This document shows positions 17,970 through 26,600 of a stretch of 57,739 nt of DNA, in pieces. Both the position numbers and the translations under genes were made by a program. The notes under the pieces are model-generated. The model searched no databases, had not been told where the DNA came from, and saw only the letters and a list, made by a program, of their open reading frames with translations. This stretch comes from Candidatus Cryptobacteroides faecipullorum (GTDB taxonomy: Bacteria; Bacteroidota; Bacteroidia; Bacteroidales; UBA932). The DNA lies in contig JADIMH010000038.1 of assembly GCA_017694885.1 (NCBI GenBank), positions 1-57,739 of the forward strand, given 5' to 3'. Each line of letters starts with the position of its first letter. Position 1 is the stretch's first letter.

Positions 17970-18461
17970 ATGTACATCGGACTGATTTCAGATACCCACG
18001 GCACTTTCGACAAGCCGTTCATAGATTTCCTGCAGCCGGTCGACGAGATCTGGCATGCGGGGGATTTCGGTTCTCTCGAGACTGCGCAGAGAATAGCCGC
18101 ATTCAAGCCTCTGAAAGGCGTCTACGGAAATATAGACGGGTATGATGTCCGGATGGAGTACCCTCAGTTCCAGTTGTTCGAATGCTCCGGAATGAAAGTC
18201 CTGATGACCCATATCGGCGGGTACCCCGGAAGATATGACCCCCGGGCCCGGGCTATGATCGATGAGCACCACCCGGACATTTTCGTCTGCGGACATTCGC
18301 ATATACTCCGGGTGATGCCTGACAGGAAACGGAATATGATGGTGATCAACCCGGGGGCAGCCGGTAAATACGGCTTCCATACGGTGCGGACGGCACTGAG
18401 GTTCCATATCGACAATGGGGATATCCACGACATGGAAGTATTTGAGCTGGACAAGAAGTAA
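17970..18461 (+). CDS. YfcE/MJ0936-type metallophosphoesterase
   Basis: The protein has 163 residues, the normal size for this small calcineurin-like phosphodiesterase family. Metal-binding motifs are all present: SDTHGTFDKP (residues ~6-8), WHAGDFGS, GNID, MTHIGGYPG and CGHSHI, with a closing NPGAAGKYG. The family hydrolyses phosphodiesters such as bis-pNPP and 2',3'-cyclic nucleotides in vitro, and the natural substrate is not known. It lies 23 bp upstream of radA on the same strand and may be co-transcribed with it. Confidence 0.92.
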   Translation: MYIGLISDTHGTFDKPFIDFLQPVDEIWHAGDFGSLETAQRIAAFKPLKGVYGNIDGYDVRMEYPQFQLFECSGMKVLMTHIGGYPGRYDPRARAMIDEHHPDIFVCGHSHILRVMPDRKRNMMVINPGAAGKYGFHTVRTALRFHIDNGDIHDMEVFELDKK

Positions 18462-18484
18462 TTGTCATAGAAAACAGAAGCGAT

Positions 18485-19861
18485 ATGCCGAATATCAAAC
18501 AGAAGACCGTGTGGTTCTGCACGTCGTGCGGAAACGAGAGCCCGAAATGGATGGGGCGTTGCCCCGCATGCGGGGAGTGGAATACTATGGTGGAGGAGAA
18601 GGTGGCTGTCGGCAAATCTTCGGGAGCAGGCAGGCAGCAGGGGTTTTCCGTGCCGGGAGCGGGTCAGAAACCGGTACCCCTTGCCGATATCGATTCGACG
18701 GCTGAAGTCCGGATTTCATTGGACAATGCGGAGATGGACCGAATCCTCGGCGGCGGTCTGGTAGAAGGGTCGCTGGTGCTGATAGGAGGGGAGCCCGGGA
18801 TAGGAAAGTCTACCCTTTCACTGCAGATTCCGCTTCATTGCAAAGGGCTCAAGACCTTGTATGTGACAGGCGAGGAGAGTGCCCGCCAGGTGAAGCTCAG
18901 GGCGGCAAGGCTCGGCGGGGACGGATCGGACTGCCTGATTTTCAGTGAAACACTGATGGAGAATATCCTTTCCGAAGCACGCAAGGTTTCTCCGGATCTT
19001 ATGGTGGTGGATTCCGTACAGACCATGTATACCCAGACCATAGACTCTTCTCCAGGGTCGGTGTCGCAGATCAAGGAGACGGCGGCGCTTCTTTTGAGAT
19101 TCGCCAAGGAGACCGGGATTCCTGTGATCCTGATAGGGCATATCACCAAAGAGGGGAGTATCGCCGGACCCAAGATTCTGGAACATATAGTAGATGTGGT
19201 CCTGCAGTTCGAGGGCGACAGCAGAGGTACTTACAGGCTTCTGCGGAGCATAAAGAACAGGTTCGGCTCTACTTCGGAACTTGCCGTGTTCGAGATGACC
19301 GGAAAGGGCCTGCGAGAAGTGAGCAATCCTTCAGAGATGCTTATCCCGATGCATGGGGAAGGACTCAGCGGGGTCGCTGTGAGCGCGATGCTGGACGGGA
19401 CGAGGCCTTTCCTGATCGAGGTACAGGCTCTGGTCAGTTCGGCTGCATACGGAACTCCGCAGCGTTCGGCTACGGGATTCGATGTGCGCAGGCTGAACAT
19501 GCTTCTGGCCGTGCTGGAGAAGAGGGCGGGGTTCAAGCTCGGGATGAAGGATGTTTTCCTGAATATGGCCGGAGGGCTCAGGGTGAACGACCCGGCATGT
19601 GACCTTGCTGTGGTGTGTGCCGTGCTTTCGTCCAATTTCGATTTCGCCGTACCGCCGGATACCTGTTTTGCCGGAGAAGTTGGCCTTAGCGGGGAAATCC
19701 GTCCTGTATCCCAGACCGACCGCCGTGTAATCGAGGCCCAGAGGCTCGGTTTCAAGCGGATTTACGTGTCGGCTTTCGGCCCGACCGAGAATATGCCTTC
19801 CGGTATCGAAGTGGTCCGGGTGGCTGATATACCGGCTCTGTGCAGGTCGCTGTTCAAGTGA
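18485..19861 (+). CDS. radA: DNA repair protein RadA (Sms)
   Basis: The protein has 458 residues. RadA is a RecA-like helicase that extends recombination intermediates by branch migration. The order of domains is a zinc finger with Cys12, Cys15, Cys26 and Cys29, then Walker A GGEPGIGKST (101-110), the RadA-specific KNRFG motif (257-261), and a C-terminal Lon protease-like domain (~290-458). All hallmark motifs are intact. The last codons and the stop form half of a 34-bp perfect palindrome (19841-19874). Confidence 0.97.
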   Translation: MPNIKQKTVWFCTSCGNESPKWMGRCPACGEWNTMVEEKVAVGKSSGAGRQQGFSVPGAGQKPVPLADIDSTAEVRISLDNAEMDRILGGGLVEGSLVLIGGEPGIGKSTLSLQIPLHCKGLKTLYVTGEESARQVKLRAARLGGDGSDCLIFSETLMENILSEARKVSPDLMVVDSVQTMYTQTIDSSPGSVSQIKETAALLLRFAKETGIPVILIGHITKEGSIAGPKILEHIVDVVLQFEGDSRGTYRLLRSIKNRFGSTSELAVFEMTGKGLREVSNPSEMLIPMHGEGLSGVAVSAMLDGTRPFLIEVQALVSSAAYGTPQRSATGFDVRRLNMLLAVLEKRAGFKLGMKDVFLNMAGGLRVNDPACDLAVVCAVLSSNFDFAVPPDTCFAGEVGLSGEIRPVSQTDRRVIEAQRLGFKRIYVSAFGPTENMPSGIEVVRVADIPALCRSLFK

Positions 19862-19874
19862 ACAGCGACCTGCA
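19841..19874 (+). terminator. 34-bp perfect palindrome across the radA stop codon
   Basis: The arms TGCAGGTCGCTGTTCA (19841-19856) and TGAACAGCGACCTGCA (19859-19874) are perfect complements with only AG between them. The left arm encodes the final residues of RadA and the right arm starts with the TGA stop. It could act as a terminator or as a 3'-end protecting stem, but no T tract follows. A second hairpin overlaps its end. Confidence 0.6.
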
Positions 19875-19894
19875 GATGTCATTCATGACATCTG
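19873..19894 (+). terminator. Second perfect hairpin after radA
   Basis: CAGATGTCAT and ATGACATCTG are perfect 10-bp arms separated by TC. They overlap the end of the larger palindrome by 2 bp, making a tandem double hairpin after radA. It is probably a transcription end or RNA-stability element. Confidence 0.5.
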
Positions 19895-20040
19895 TTGTCC
19901 ACCCCCAGTCGCTTGCGCGACAGCCCCGGTGGGGCATGCGGCTCCGCTTCGCTCCGCCGGCACCTGCGCTGCTTCGATTCCTTCACGGGAATCTCGCTGA
20001 CGCTTCGGTGCGGCCCTGAAGGGCCTTGTTAATGTTCAAA
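19895..20040. repeat. GC-rich intergenic repeat cluster with REP-like copy 2
   Basis: This gap between radA and the deformylase gene holds short GC-rich palindromic stretches. At 19998-20032 it holds the second copy of the 9051 repeat, with a perfect GGCCCT-GA-AGGGCC hairpin. It also shares a 13-nt word, GCGCAAGCGACTG (reverse complement here), with the repeat at 34684. No gene was seen. Confidence 0.5.
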
Positions 20041-20052
20041 TAATTTTATATC

Positions 20053-20712
20053 ATGACCGGAAAGAAAATAAACCTTGATCTGCTGTCGGTGCTTTTTGCG
20101 CTGGCTGTCATTGCCGCTTTTGTGCTTATAGTGACACTTACCGGAAAGAAAGCCGGGAAACCGGACCCGGAACTGACTTTTACCGGGCAGGAAATATCGT
20201 TGATACAGTCTGCAGACTCTCTGATGCGGGTATTGACTGTCAATGATTCTACGGATTTGTCCGTCCTTCGGAGCAAGTCAGCGGAACTTTCTGGGGCTGA
20301 CCTTGCCTCCCCTCTTTTCACTAAGCTTTCCCGTCTGATGGTCTCCACGATGCTTGACTCCACACAGGCAGGAGTAGGTATAGCCGGCCCGCAGGTCGGC
20401 ATCCTGAAAAGAGTCGTCGCGGTGCAGCGTTTCGACAAGGAAGGAGAGCCTGTCGAGGTGTACCCTAATGTCAGGATTGAATCCTTTTCAGGGGAACCTG
20501 CTCCCGGACGCGAGGGATGTCTCTCGATCCCGGGATATTACGGAGTGGTAAAGAGGTATCCGCAGATAGTCGTCACATATAGCGACACGGCGTCTTTCAT
20601 GCCTGTGACAGATACTGTCCGGGGCTTCACCGCCGTTATCTTCCAGCACGAAACCGACCACCTGGACGGCATCCTCTACACCGACCGCGCCGACAGCGTG
20701 TTTGTCGAGTAG
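20053..20712 (+). CDS. Membrane-anchored peptide deformylase-family protein
   Basis: The protein has 219 residues. Peptide deformylase removes the N-formyl group from nascent proteins using a metal held by one Cys and two His. Motif I reads GVGIAGPQVG (107-116, with Gly in place of the usual second Ala), motif II EGCLS (Cys156) and motif III HETDH (His199, Glu200, His203), so the catalytic set is complete. Unlike standard deformylases (~165-190 residues), this one starts with a hydrophobic helix (residues ~10-29) followed by a ~55-residue linker. It would therefore be tethered to the membrane with the enzyme probably outside the cytoplasm. It may be a paralogue with another substrate rather than the housekeeping enzyme. 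Confidence 0.85.
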   Translation: MTGKKINLDLLSVLFALAVIAAFVLIVTLTGKKAGKPDPELTFTGQEISLIQSADSLMRVLTVNDSTDLSVLRSKSAELSGADLASPLFTKLSRLMVSTMLDSTQAGVGIAGPQVGILKRVVAVQRFDKEGEPVEVYPNVRIESFSGEPAPGREGCLSIPGYYGVVKRYPQIVVTYSDTASFMPVTDTVRGFTAVIFQHETDHLDGILYTDRADSVFVE

Positions 20713-20729
20713 GTTATAATGAAAGATAT

Positions 20730-21037
20730 TCAGATTGCCCTCAGGAAATTCATTTGGTAAGAGGACAAGGACTCGATTTGCTGCATGAATAAAGAGGAAT
20801 TCTGTGCTATGAGCTCCTTTACTGCGGCTTCGATGTCTTGTTCTTCTACCGTATCACCGCATTCAAGCATGACATTTCAGGCAAGTTGCTGGACGTATGA
20901 AGATTGGTTGTTCACTGTACGGCATATCTTTTCGGCAAGACATTCATGAATCAGTTTCATGGTCTTCTTGTCTCATTTTCCCGGTCAGTAAAGTTCTCTC
21001 CTGAAACGGACACGCCGAAAACAAAAGCCTTTTCCAT
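20730..21037 (-). pseudogene. Remnant of an AAA-family ATPase gene
   Basis: On the minus strand, an ATG at 21037 starts MEKAFVFGVSVSGENFTDRE, the usual N-terminus of Bacteroidota AAA ATPases with a DR-E core. It stops after 26 codons, before any Walker A. In another frame, 20957-20730 encodes KICRTVNNQSSYVQQLA, a TGA where Trp is expected, then DIEAAVKELIAQNSSLFMQQ and a sequence ending in NFLRAI. That segment aligns with the C-terminal half of the intact relative just upstream. The P-loop region is deleted, one stop is in frame, and the winged-helix end is missing. This fills the 394-bp gap after the deformylase gene. Confidence 0.7.
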
Positions 21038-21106
21038 ATTGATTCATTTTTACAACTGCAAATATATGAATAGATTACCATTGCGGTTTTTGCGGCAGCC
21101 GATGGC

Positions 21107-22243
21107 TTACCATCTTTGTAGCCAGGAAGCGAAAAAGTAGTCATAGACCCTGTAGACGTCTCCGTCCTTTGTAACTATGTCGTTTTTCAATAATGGCCTT
21201 ATGGCCGACTGCACGGAACTTGCTGAAACAAGGCTGTATTTCTTTATGAATGCAGCTGCAGTGATACCGCTTGCGTTTCCTTCTTTTGCAATTGCCTGCA
21301 GAACAGTTTTCTGCTTCGGGGCAAGTCGTGAAAGGATGTCTTTATAGCTGTTTTCCTGTATCTGGATTATATTCTGCCATGCTGTTTCTATTTTTGAGGC
21401 GTCGCATGTCCCGCCTGTTTCGGTAATGGCAAAGAGTTCATTCATCATCATCTGAACGAACCACGTGCAGCCTTCGAACTGGTCATAGACATTTCCTATG
21501 ACATCCTTTGCTATATGTTTCCCGTGGGACTCGAACATTCCGGCAGCAAAATCGGCATACACATCCACCGGGATCGGATCAAGTCCCATGGATATGGCGC
21601 TTTGGTAGAATGGTTTTGATGAAGTATTGAACATATTGTTCATCAGATGGCGTTTGCTGCCTGAAAAAATGAACAGAGTCTGTTTGCATTGCTGTATCCT
21701 GGTGCGCAGAATGGCTTCTACCCGTTTTTCTTCATAGCCGCATATCTGCTGGAATTCGTCTATGGCGACAATGCAGGGCCTGTCCGCCGATTCCAGATAT
21801 TCGAAGATTTCATCCAAGGTGGTCTGAGGTTCCCTGATGTCCCCGATACCGATATCAAGACCGGGTTCACCAGTAATCGGATCCAGTTTGAATCCCATTC
21901 TTAATGATTTGATTATCTGGAAAAAGCGTTCTTTCAATTTTTCCTGCTTGGGTTTCAGGTCCTCATATACGGCCTTGCCGAGCAGATAGACGAATTCGGC
22001 CAGAGACCCTGTCGCGTAAATATCAATGAAGAATGTATGGTAGTTGTCTGCAATGTCGGGCTTGTTGAGCGTATGAAGTATCAGTCCGGTCTTTCCCATC
22101 CGGCGCGGGGAAATCAGGGCTACATTCCTTCCGTTCTGAACCTGCCTGATAAGAAAATCTGTTTCTTTCTCCCTGTCACAGAAATATTTATCAGAAACAT
22201 ACCTGCCGACAACGAAAGGATTCTGTAAAGTGGGATTTTCCAT
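21107..22243 (-). CDS. AAA-family ATPase with C-terminal winged-helix region
   Basis: The protein has 378 residues. Walker A is SPRRMGKTGL at ~45-54 and Walker B is CIVAIDEFQQI near 165. The N-terminus PFVVGRYVSDKYFCDRE is the conserved lead-in of this family. The C-terminal part (PKQKTVLQAIAKEGNASGITAAAFIKKY) looks like a winged helix. Such ATPases are widespread in Bacteroidota and archaea, and their function is mostly unknown. A decayed relative lies directly downstream, so the gene belongs to a duplicating family. A -7-like TATATTTG (22262-22269, minus strand) lies 19 bp before the start. Confidence 0.8.
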   Translation of the reverse strand: MENPTLQNPFVVGRYVSDKYFCDREKETDFLIRQVQNGRNVALISPRRMGKTGLILHTLNKPDIADNYHTFFIDIYATGSLAEFVYLLGKAVYEDLKPKQEKLKERFFQIIKSLRMGFKLDPITGEPGLDIGIGDIREPQTTLDEIFEYLESADRPCIVAIDEFQQICGYEEKRVEAILRTRIQQCKQTLFIFSGSKRHLMNNMFNTSSKPFYQSAISMGLDPIPVDVYADFAAGMFESHGKHIAKDVIGNVYDQFEGCTWFVQMMMNELFAITETGGTCDASKIETAWQNIIQIQENSYKDILSRLAPKQKTVLQAIAKEGNASGITAAAFIKKYSLVSASSVQSAIRPLLKNDIVTKDGDVYRVYDYFFASWLQRW

Positions 22244-22294
22244 ATCTGTAGTGTTTTATTGCAAATATAATAATTATAATTGCAATAATTAGAC

Positions 22295-22323
22295 TTTCAC
22301 AGTATTTTCATCGCGATGGCGGC
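22295..22323. repeat. 29-bp direct repeat, copy 1 (orphan gene end)
   Basis: This copy matches 23060-23088 at 28 of 29 positions. In copy 2 the sequence is the last codons (AIAMKIL) and stop of the exonuclease gene. Copy 1 stands alone upstream of the YdeI-like gene. The one difference is a synonymous AAG/AAA change in the Lys codon. Confidence 0.75.
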
Positions 22324-22324
22324 A

Positions 22325-22354
22325 TTGGCGGAAATGTAAATTCCCATAACTTTG
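22325..22354 (+). promoter_or_regulatory. Promoter of the YdeI-like gene
   Basis: The -7 box TAACTTTG (22347-22354) matches TAnnTTTG, and a TTG at 22325-22327 sits exactly 19 bp upstream. The promoter begins right where the direct repeat ends. The ATG is 22 bp downstream. Confidence 0.6.
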
Positions 22355-22376
22355 TATCTGTTTTAGAATCATACGT

Positions 22377-22952
22377 ATGAGTGGAATGAACATAGTGAAT
22401 TTGTTGGATGTCAAATCAAGGCAGGAATTACGTCAGTGGCTGATTCAGAACCATAGGACAGAAACGGAGTGTTGGGTGGTTGTAAAGAGGGGCAGACCCA
22501 AGGATGACGGCACTTTCTGGTATATTGATGCGGTGGAAGAAGCCATGTGCTTTGGTTGGATAGACAGCACCACCAAAAAGATAGATGAACATACTACAGC
22601 GCAAAAACTGTGTCCGCGAAAAACCAAAAGCAACTGGTCTGAGCTAAACAAGGAAAGATGCCGGAGGATGGAACGGCTCGGATGTATGACGGATGCAGGC
22701 CGGGCTGTATTACCGGATATGTCAGAGAAAGGATTTGTGATAGACAAGGATATTTTGACCGCATTGCAGAAAGATCCGGTGGTTTGGAATAATTTCTGCC
22801 GTTTCCCTGATTTGTATAAACGGGTGCGGATAGATACCATTCAAATCAAGAAAAGACAACCGGAATTGTATAAAAGCCGTCTGGATAAATTCATCGAAAA
22901 CACACGGAAAGGAATCCTTTATGGAGAGTGGAACGACAACGGCCGCTTGTGA
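22377..22952 (+). CDS. YdeI/OmpD-associated family protein
   Basis: The protein has 191 residues, the usual length for this family. Recognisable features are SRQELRQWLIQNHRTETECWVV at the N-terminus, the AVEEAMCFGWIDSTTKKID segment, a PRKTKSNWSELNKER motif, and the closing KFIENTRKGI. Members in enteric bacteria are associated with resistance to the antimicrobial peptide polymyxin or to bacteriocins. The mechanism is unclear and that role is only inferred here. By eye it is more AT-rich than its neighbours. It is isolated between two copies of a direct repeat, consistent with recent acquisition. Confidence 0.85.
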   Translation: MSGMNIVNLLDVKSRQELRQWLIQNHRTETECWVVVKRGRPKDDGTFWYIDAVEEAMCFGWIDSTTKKIDEHTTAQKLCPRKTKSNWSELNKERCRRMERLGCMTDAGRAVLPDMSEKGFVIDKDILTALQKDPVVWNNFCRFPDLYKRVRIDTIQIKKRQPELYKSRLDKFIENTRKGILYGEWNDNGRL

Positions 22953-22975
22953 ACACGTCATCATGGTACGGCGTT

Positions 22976-23004
22976 TGTTGCCAAAAAACATTTTATTGGC
23001 AACA
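22976..23004 (+). terminator. Inverted repeat after the YdeI-like gene
   Basis: TGTTGCCAA and TTGGCAACA are perfect 9-bp arms around an 11-nt AT-rich loop, 23 bp after the stop. It is a probable terminator, or an inverted repeat that marks the end of the inserted segment. Confidence 0.5.
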
Positions 23005-23059
23005 TATTCTGTGCAAGGATATAATAATCCGTAACTGTATATATCGCGCTGACAAGAAA

Positions 23060-23088
23060 TTTCACAGTATCTTCATCGCGATGGCGGC
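23060..23088. repeat. 29-bp direct repeat, copy 2 (3' end of the exonuclease gene)
   Basis: This copy lies inside the functional 3' end of the exonuclease gene on the minus strand, including its stop codon. With copy 1 at 22295 it encloses a 736-bp segment carrying only the YdeI-like gene, its promoter and a hairpin. Confidence 0.75.
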
Positions 23089-23556
23089 GCAGGCTTCGGC
23101 GTCTGCCAGGGCATGGTGATGCTTCGTAAGGTCGAAGCCGCATCGTGCGGCCACTGTCTGCAGCTGATGGTTCGGAAGCTCTTCTCGGAAGACCCTGCGG
23201 GAAGCATTGCATGTGCAGAAAAACCGATAGTCCGGGTAATCCATACCGTACATACGGAATACGGCTTTCAGACACCCTTCATCGAACCTGCTGTTATGGG
23301 CCACCAAAGGCAGCCCTTCGATAAGGGGTTCAGCCTCTGCCCATACCACGGGGAAGACCGGAGCATTCTCCGTGTCTCTGGCCGTCAGCCCGTGAATCCG
23401 CGTGTTCCAGTATGAATAGTACTCCGGCTCAGGCCGTATCAGCCTGTAGAATCTGTCCGTAATCGTCCCGCCTCTGACGACAACTATACCCACGCTGCAT
23501 ACGCTCGTACGCTGTTCATTGGCTGTCTCGAAATCTATTGCCGCGAAATCCGTCAT
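23062..23556 (-). CDS. DnaQ-like 3'-5' exonuclease
   Basis: The protein has 164 residues from the ATG at 23556. A longer frame adds 28 residues that overlap the 3' end of the receptor gene and do not look native. DEDDh exonuclease motifs are visible: FAAIDFETAN (Exo I Asp-x-Glu), VAHNSRFDEGCL (Exo II) and HHALADAEACAAI (Exo III with His and Asp). Stand-alone Bacteroidota proteins of this kind resemble the DNA polymerase III epsilon domain and probably act in repair or RNA trimming. Its last codons are duplicated at 22295. Confidence 0.88.
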   Translation of the reverse strand: MTDFAAIDFETANEQRTSVCSVGIVVVRGGTITDRFYRLIRPEPEYYSYWNTRIHGLTARDTENAPVFPVVWAEAEPLIEGLPLVAHNSRFDEGCLKAVFRMYGMDYPDYRFFCTCNASRRVFREELPNHQLQTVAARCGFDLTKHHHALADAEACAAIAMKIL

Positions 23557-23603
23557 AAACGATTGTTTTGAATAGTGTTTCTTCGCAGAACCGCGCGGAG
23601 CTC

Positions 23604-26600
23604 TCAGAAAGTCAGTCTGAGACCGATCTGGCATCTCCACCTTGAATAGAAGTCGTTAAGAGCGAAATCCACCGGATCCATGAACTGGTAGGTCGGGGTC
23701 ATGTTGCCGTCGGTGTCCTTTTCGAGGGCCGTTATATGCAGTATCTGGCGTGCGTAGAACTCCCCGTCGCCGTAGAGGCCCCACTCGCGGTTGAACATGT
23801 TGCCGATGTTCAGAAAATCCACTGTTATCTGTATCTTGCGTCCGCTTGCCCTGTCATAGTAGAAATCCTGTGCGATATGCAGGTCGAAGTGGTTCTCGAA
23901 TTCGGTTATGGCTCCGTACCTGGTCGACCATTCGCCTCTGTGCCGGCTGAGGTACTTGTCGCCTTTGACATAATTTTCGAACCGTACTGCATCTTCCGGG
24001 CTTGCCCAGTTCATCAGGCTGACTTCTTCTGCAGTAGGAATATACATGAGTGAATTTCCGTATGTGCCGTCTCCGTTGAAATTCAATCCGTTTCCTTCGC
24101 TGAGCGAGTAGGAGTACCTCTGTCCGCTCAGACCGTTGTATGTCAGGGTGACTGATGTGCGGAGCCTGCCTCTTGCATAGGCAGGTGAGGTGTATGTGGC
24201 TGCCGCCGTTACCTTGTGCGGCCTGTCGAACAGCGAATGTGAAAGTTCCGGGCTGTTCGAATCCACGGCATAGTTGTATCGCCAGTTTGAAAGGGCAACA
24301 GAAGATGTGCCGTCATTCACCGAATAGGAGTGCCCGAAAGTATATGCTGCCATGAGATCGAGTCCGAAGCCGAAGTGCTTCTCTATCTGCCCGCTGAGAG
24401 AGTACGAGTAGCCTTTGTTCGTGTTCTTGAGCGCGATTACCGTATCGTAGGTCTTGTCTGTGCTGTAGTAAGGTGCCGTATTGCCGACATCCGCTGCAGC
24501 TGGACTGACTGCGAATGTCTTGGTCCCGTTGTCTACAAGAGCCATGTTTTCGAAAAATACATTGTTGATGCCCTTGGAATAGAGTGCGTCGAAGGTGAAT
24601 TTCCAACCTGTCCCGAATACCTGTTCATAACCGAGATTGACCCGGAAGGTCTGCGGATATTTGAAATTTCTCGACAGGGTGTTGATGTTCGATGAGCCGA
24701 GCACGGGATATTTTCCGGATTCTACGATGTCCTTGTAGGGGTTGCTTGTAAGAGGAAGGCCGATTGTCTCATTTCCGGTGAGATATATCGATTTGGATTC
24801 CATCCCGGTGTTATTGTAGGCGTTCACGATCCATACGAACGGCACCCGTCCTGTGAACAGTCCTGCTCCTCCTCTGATCAGAGCTTTACGTTCCTTATCT
24901 GCATACCAGCGGAATCCGACCCTTGGGGAAAACAGTACCGAGGCCTTAGGAGTCGTCCCGACATACTGGTCATGCGTTTTCGCGATTTGGCTTGCATTGA
25001 AATCCGGATTGGCCGTAGGCTTGTTCAGGAGCACCGGCATGTCCATGCGCAGCCCGTATGTCAGTGTGAATCTTGTGTTCGGTTTCCATTCGTCCTGTGC
25101 GTAAAGCCCGAACTGTGCCGTCCATGCAGTCCCTCCCCATCTGGTATTTCCTCCTGTCAGGGCCGGATCCGAATAGAAATAGCCATAGGCGTTTATTTCA
25201 TTCTGGAAAAAGTCGTTGATGGAACTGAATCCGTATGATCCGTAGGCTCCTTCAAGGAACACGTTGTAGAAGCGCATCAGTTCGTTGTGGGTGCCGACCG
25301 TTATATTGTGGTTGCCCTTGAAGATGGACACGTTGTCGGAAATGGTGTAGACATCAGAATGTACGGCGTTCGCACCGGACGAATAGTCCGTACCGAGCGT
25401 TACCCTGAACGCATCCGTAATGAATATGTTGGCTCCGGCATACGGAACGGTCCTGTCGTCCCTGACAAAGACTGCAGTAGCGCGGAATTCATTCGAAACC
25501 TCGTCCGATACCCTGGAATTGAGCTCGGCGACAAGAGTGTGCGTCCTGTTGTACTGTTTGTAGGAAGAGTTGTTGAACATATACTGTGTCGCCCCTGCAC
25601 TGTATCTGTCTGCGTAAGCATCCACGAACTGGTAGCGGAACATGAACTTATGGTTGTCCCTGATGTTCCAGTCTATCCTCGCCAGGGCGTTTATCGACCG
25701 GTCGGTTACCTGGTGCGGCGTGTATGTTTCTCCGGTGCCGGTTATGCCGTAATTGGCTTCATAGTACTCCACCATAGCATCGGCTATGGCGCTGTTGAAT
25801 ATGTTCCCGAGGTTCTTGCCGTTGTACCAGACATCTTCAAGCAGTGTGATCCCGTTGTATGACCCGTTTGCCGGAGTGTAGACATTCGGTGTGGAATTCC
25901 TTTGGTATTCCGCACTTGCAAATATGAACAGCCTGTCCTTGATGATCGGGGCTCCTATCGTGAATCCGTATGTCTGCGACAGCTGTGTGTCGTATTTTTC
26001 CCTTGTCTGTCCATCTGTCAGTTTTCCGGGCGTAGACCCTATGAAATCCTGGTTGTTGAGGTAGCTGTAGAACGAGCCTTTGACTGTATTCGTTCCGGAT
26101 TTCGTAACTGCATTGACCGCTCCACCGGTAAAGCCGCTCTGGCGCACGTCAAACGGTGCCACGACCACCTGGATTTCATCGATGGCATCAAGTGAGATCG
26201 GGTTTGTCCCTGTCTGTCCTCCGTTGGTTCCAGTCGCGGAAAGTCCGAAGGCGTCATTGGCCACCGCTCCGTCGATCTGGAAACTGTTGTAACGGTTGTT
26301 AGTCCCGGCGAAAGATATTCCCCCGTTTTTGTTAAGCGTAGCCTGAGGGGTGTACTGCACTATGTCATAGATGCTTCTGTCGATCGACGGGGTGTTTTCG
26401 ACCGAACCGCGGCCGAAACTCGCTCCTGCACCGGTCTTGCCTGCATTGAAGGAACTTTCGCTTATTACGAAGACTGCATCGAGTTCGTTAGATACCTTCA
26501 TGACAGCGTTGATCTCGTAAGGCTCGCCGAGTCTGAGTGTCACATCAGCGTATTCTGCATCGGCCATCCCGATATAGGAGATCACGACTTTGTACGGCCC

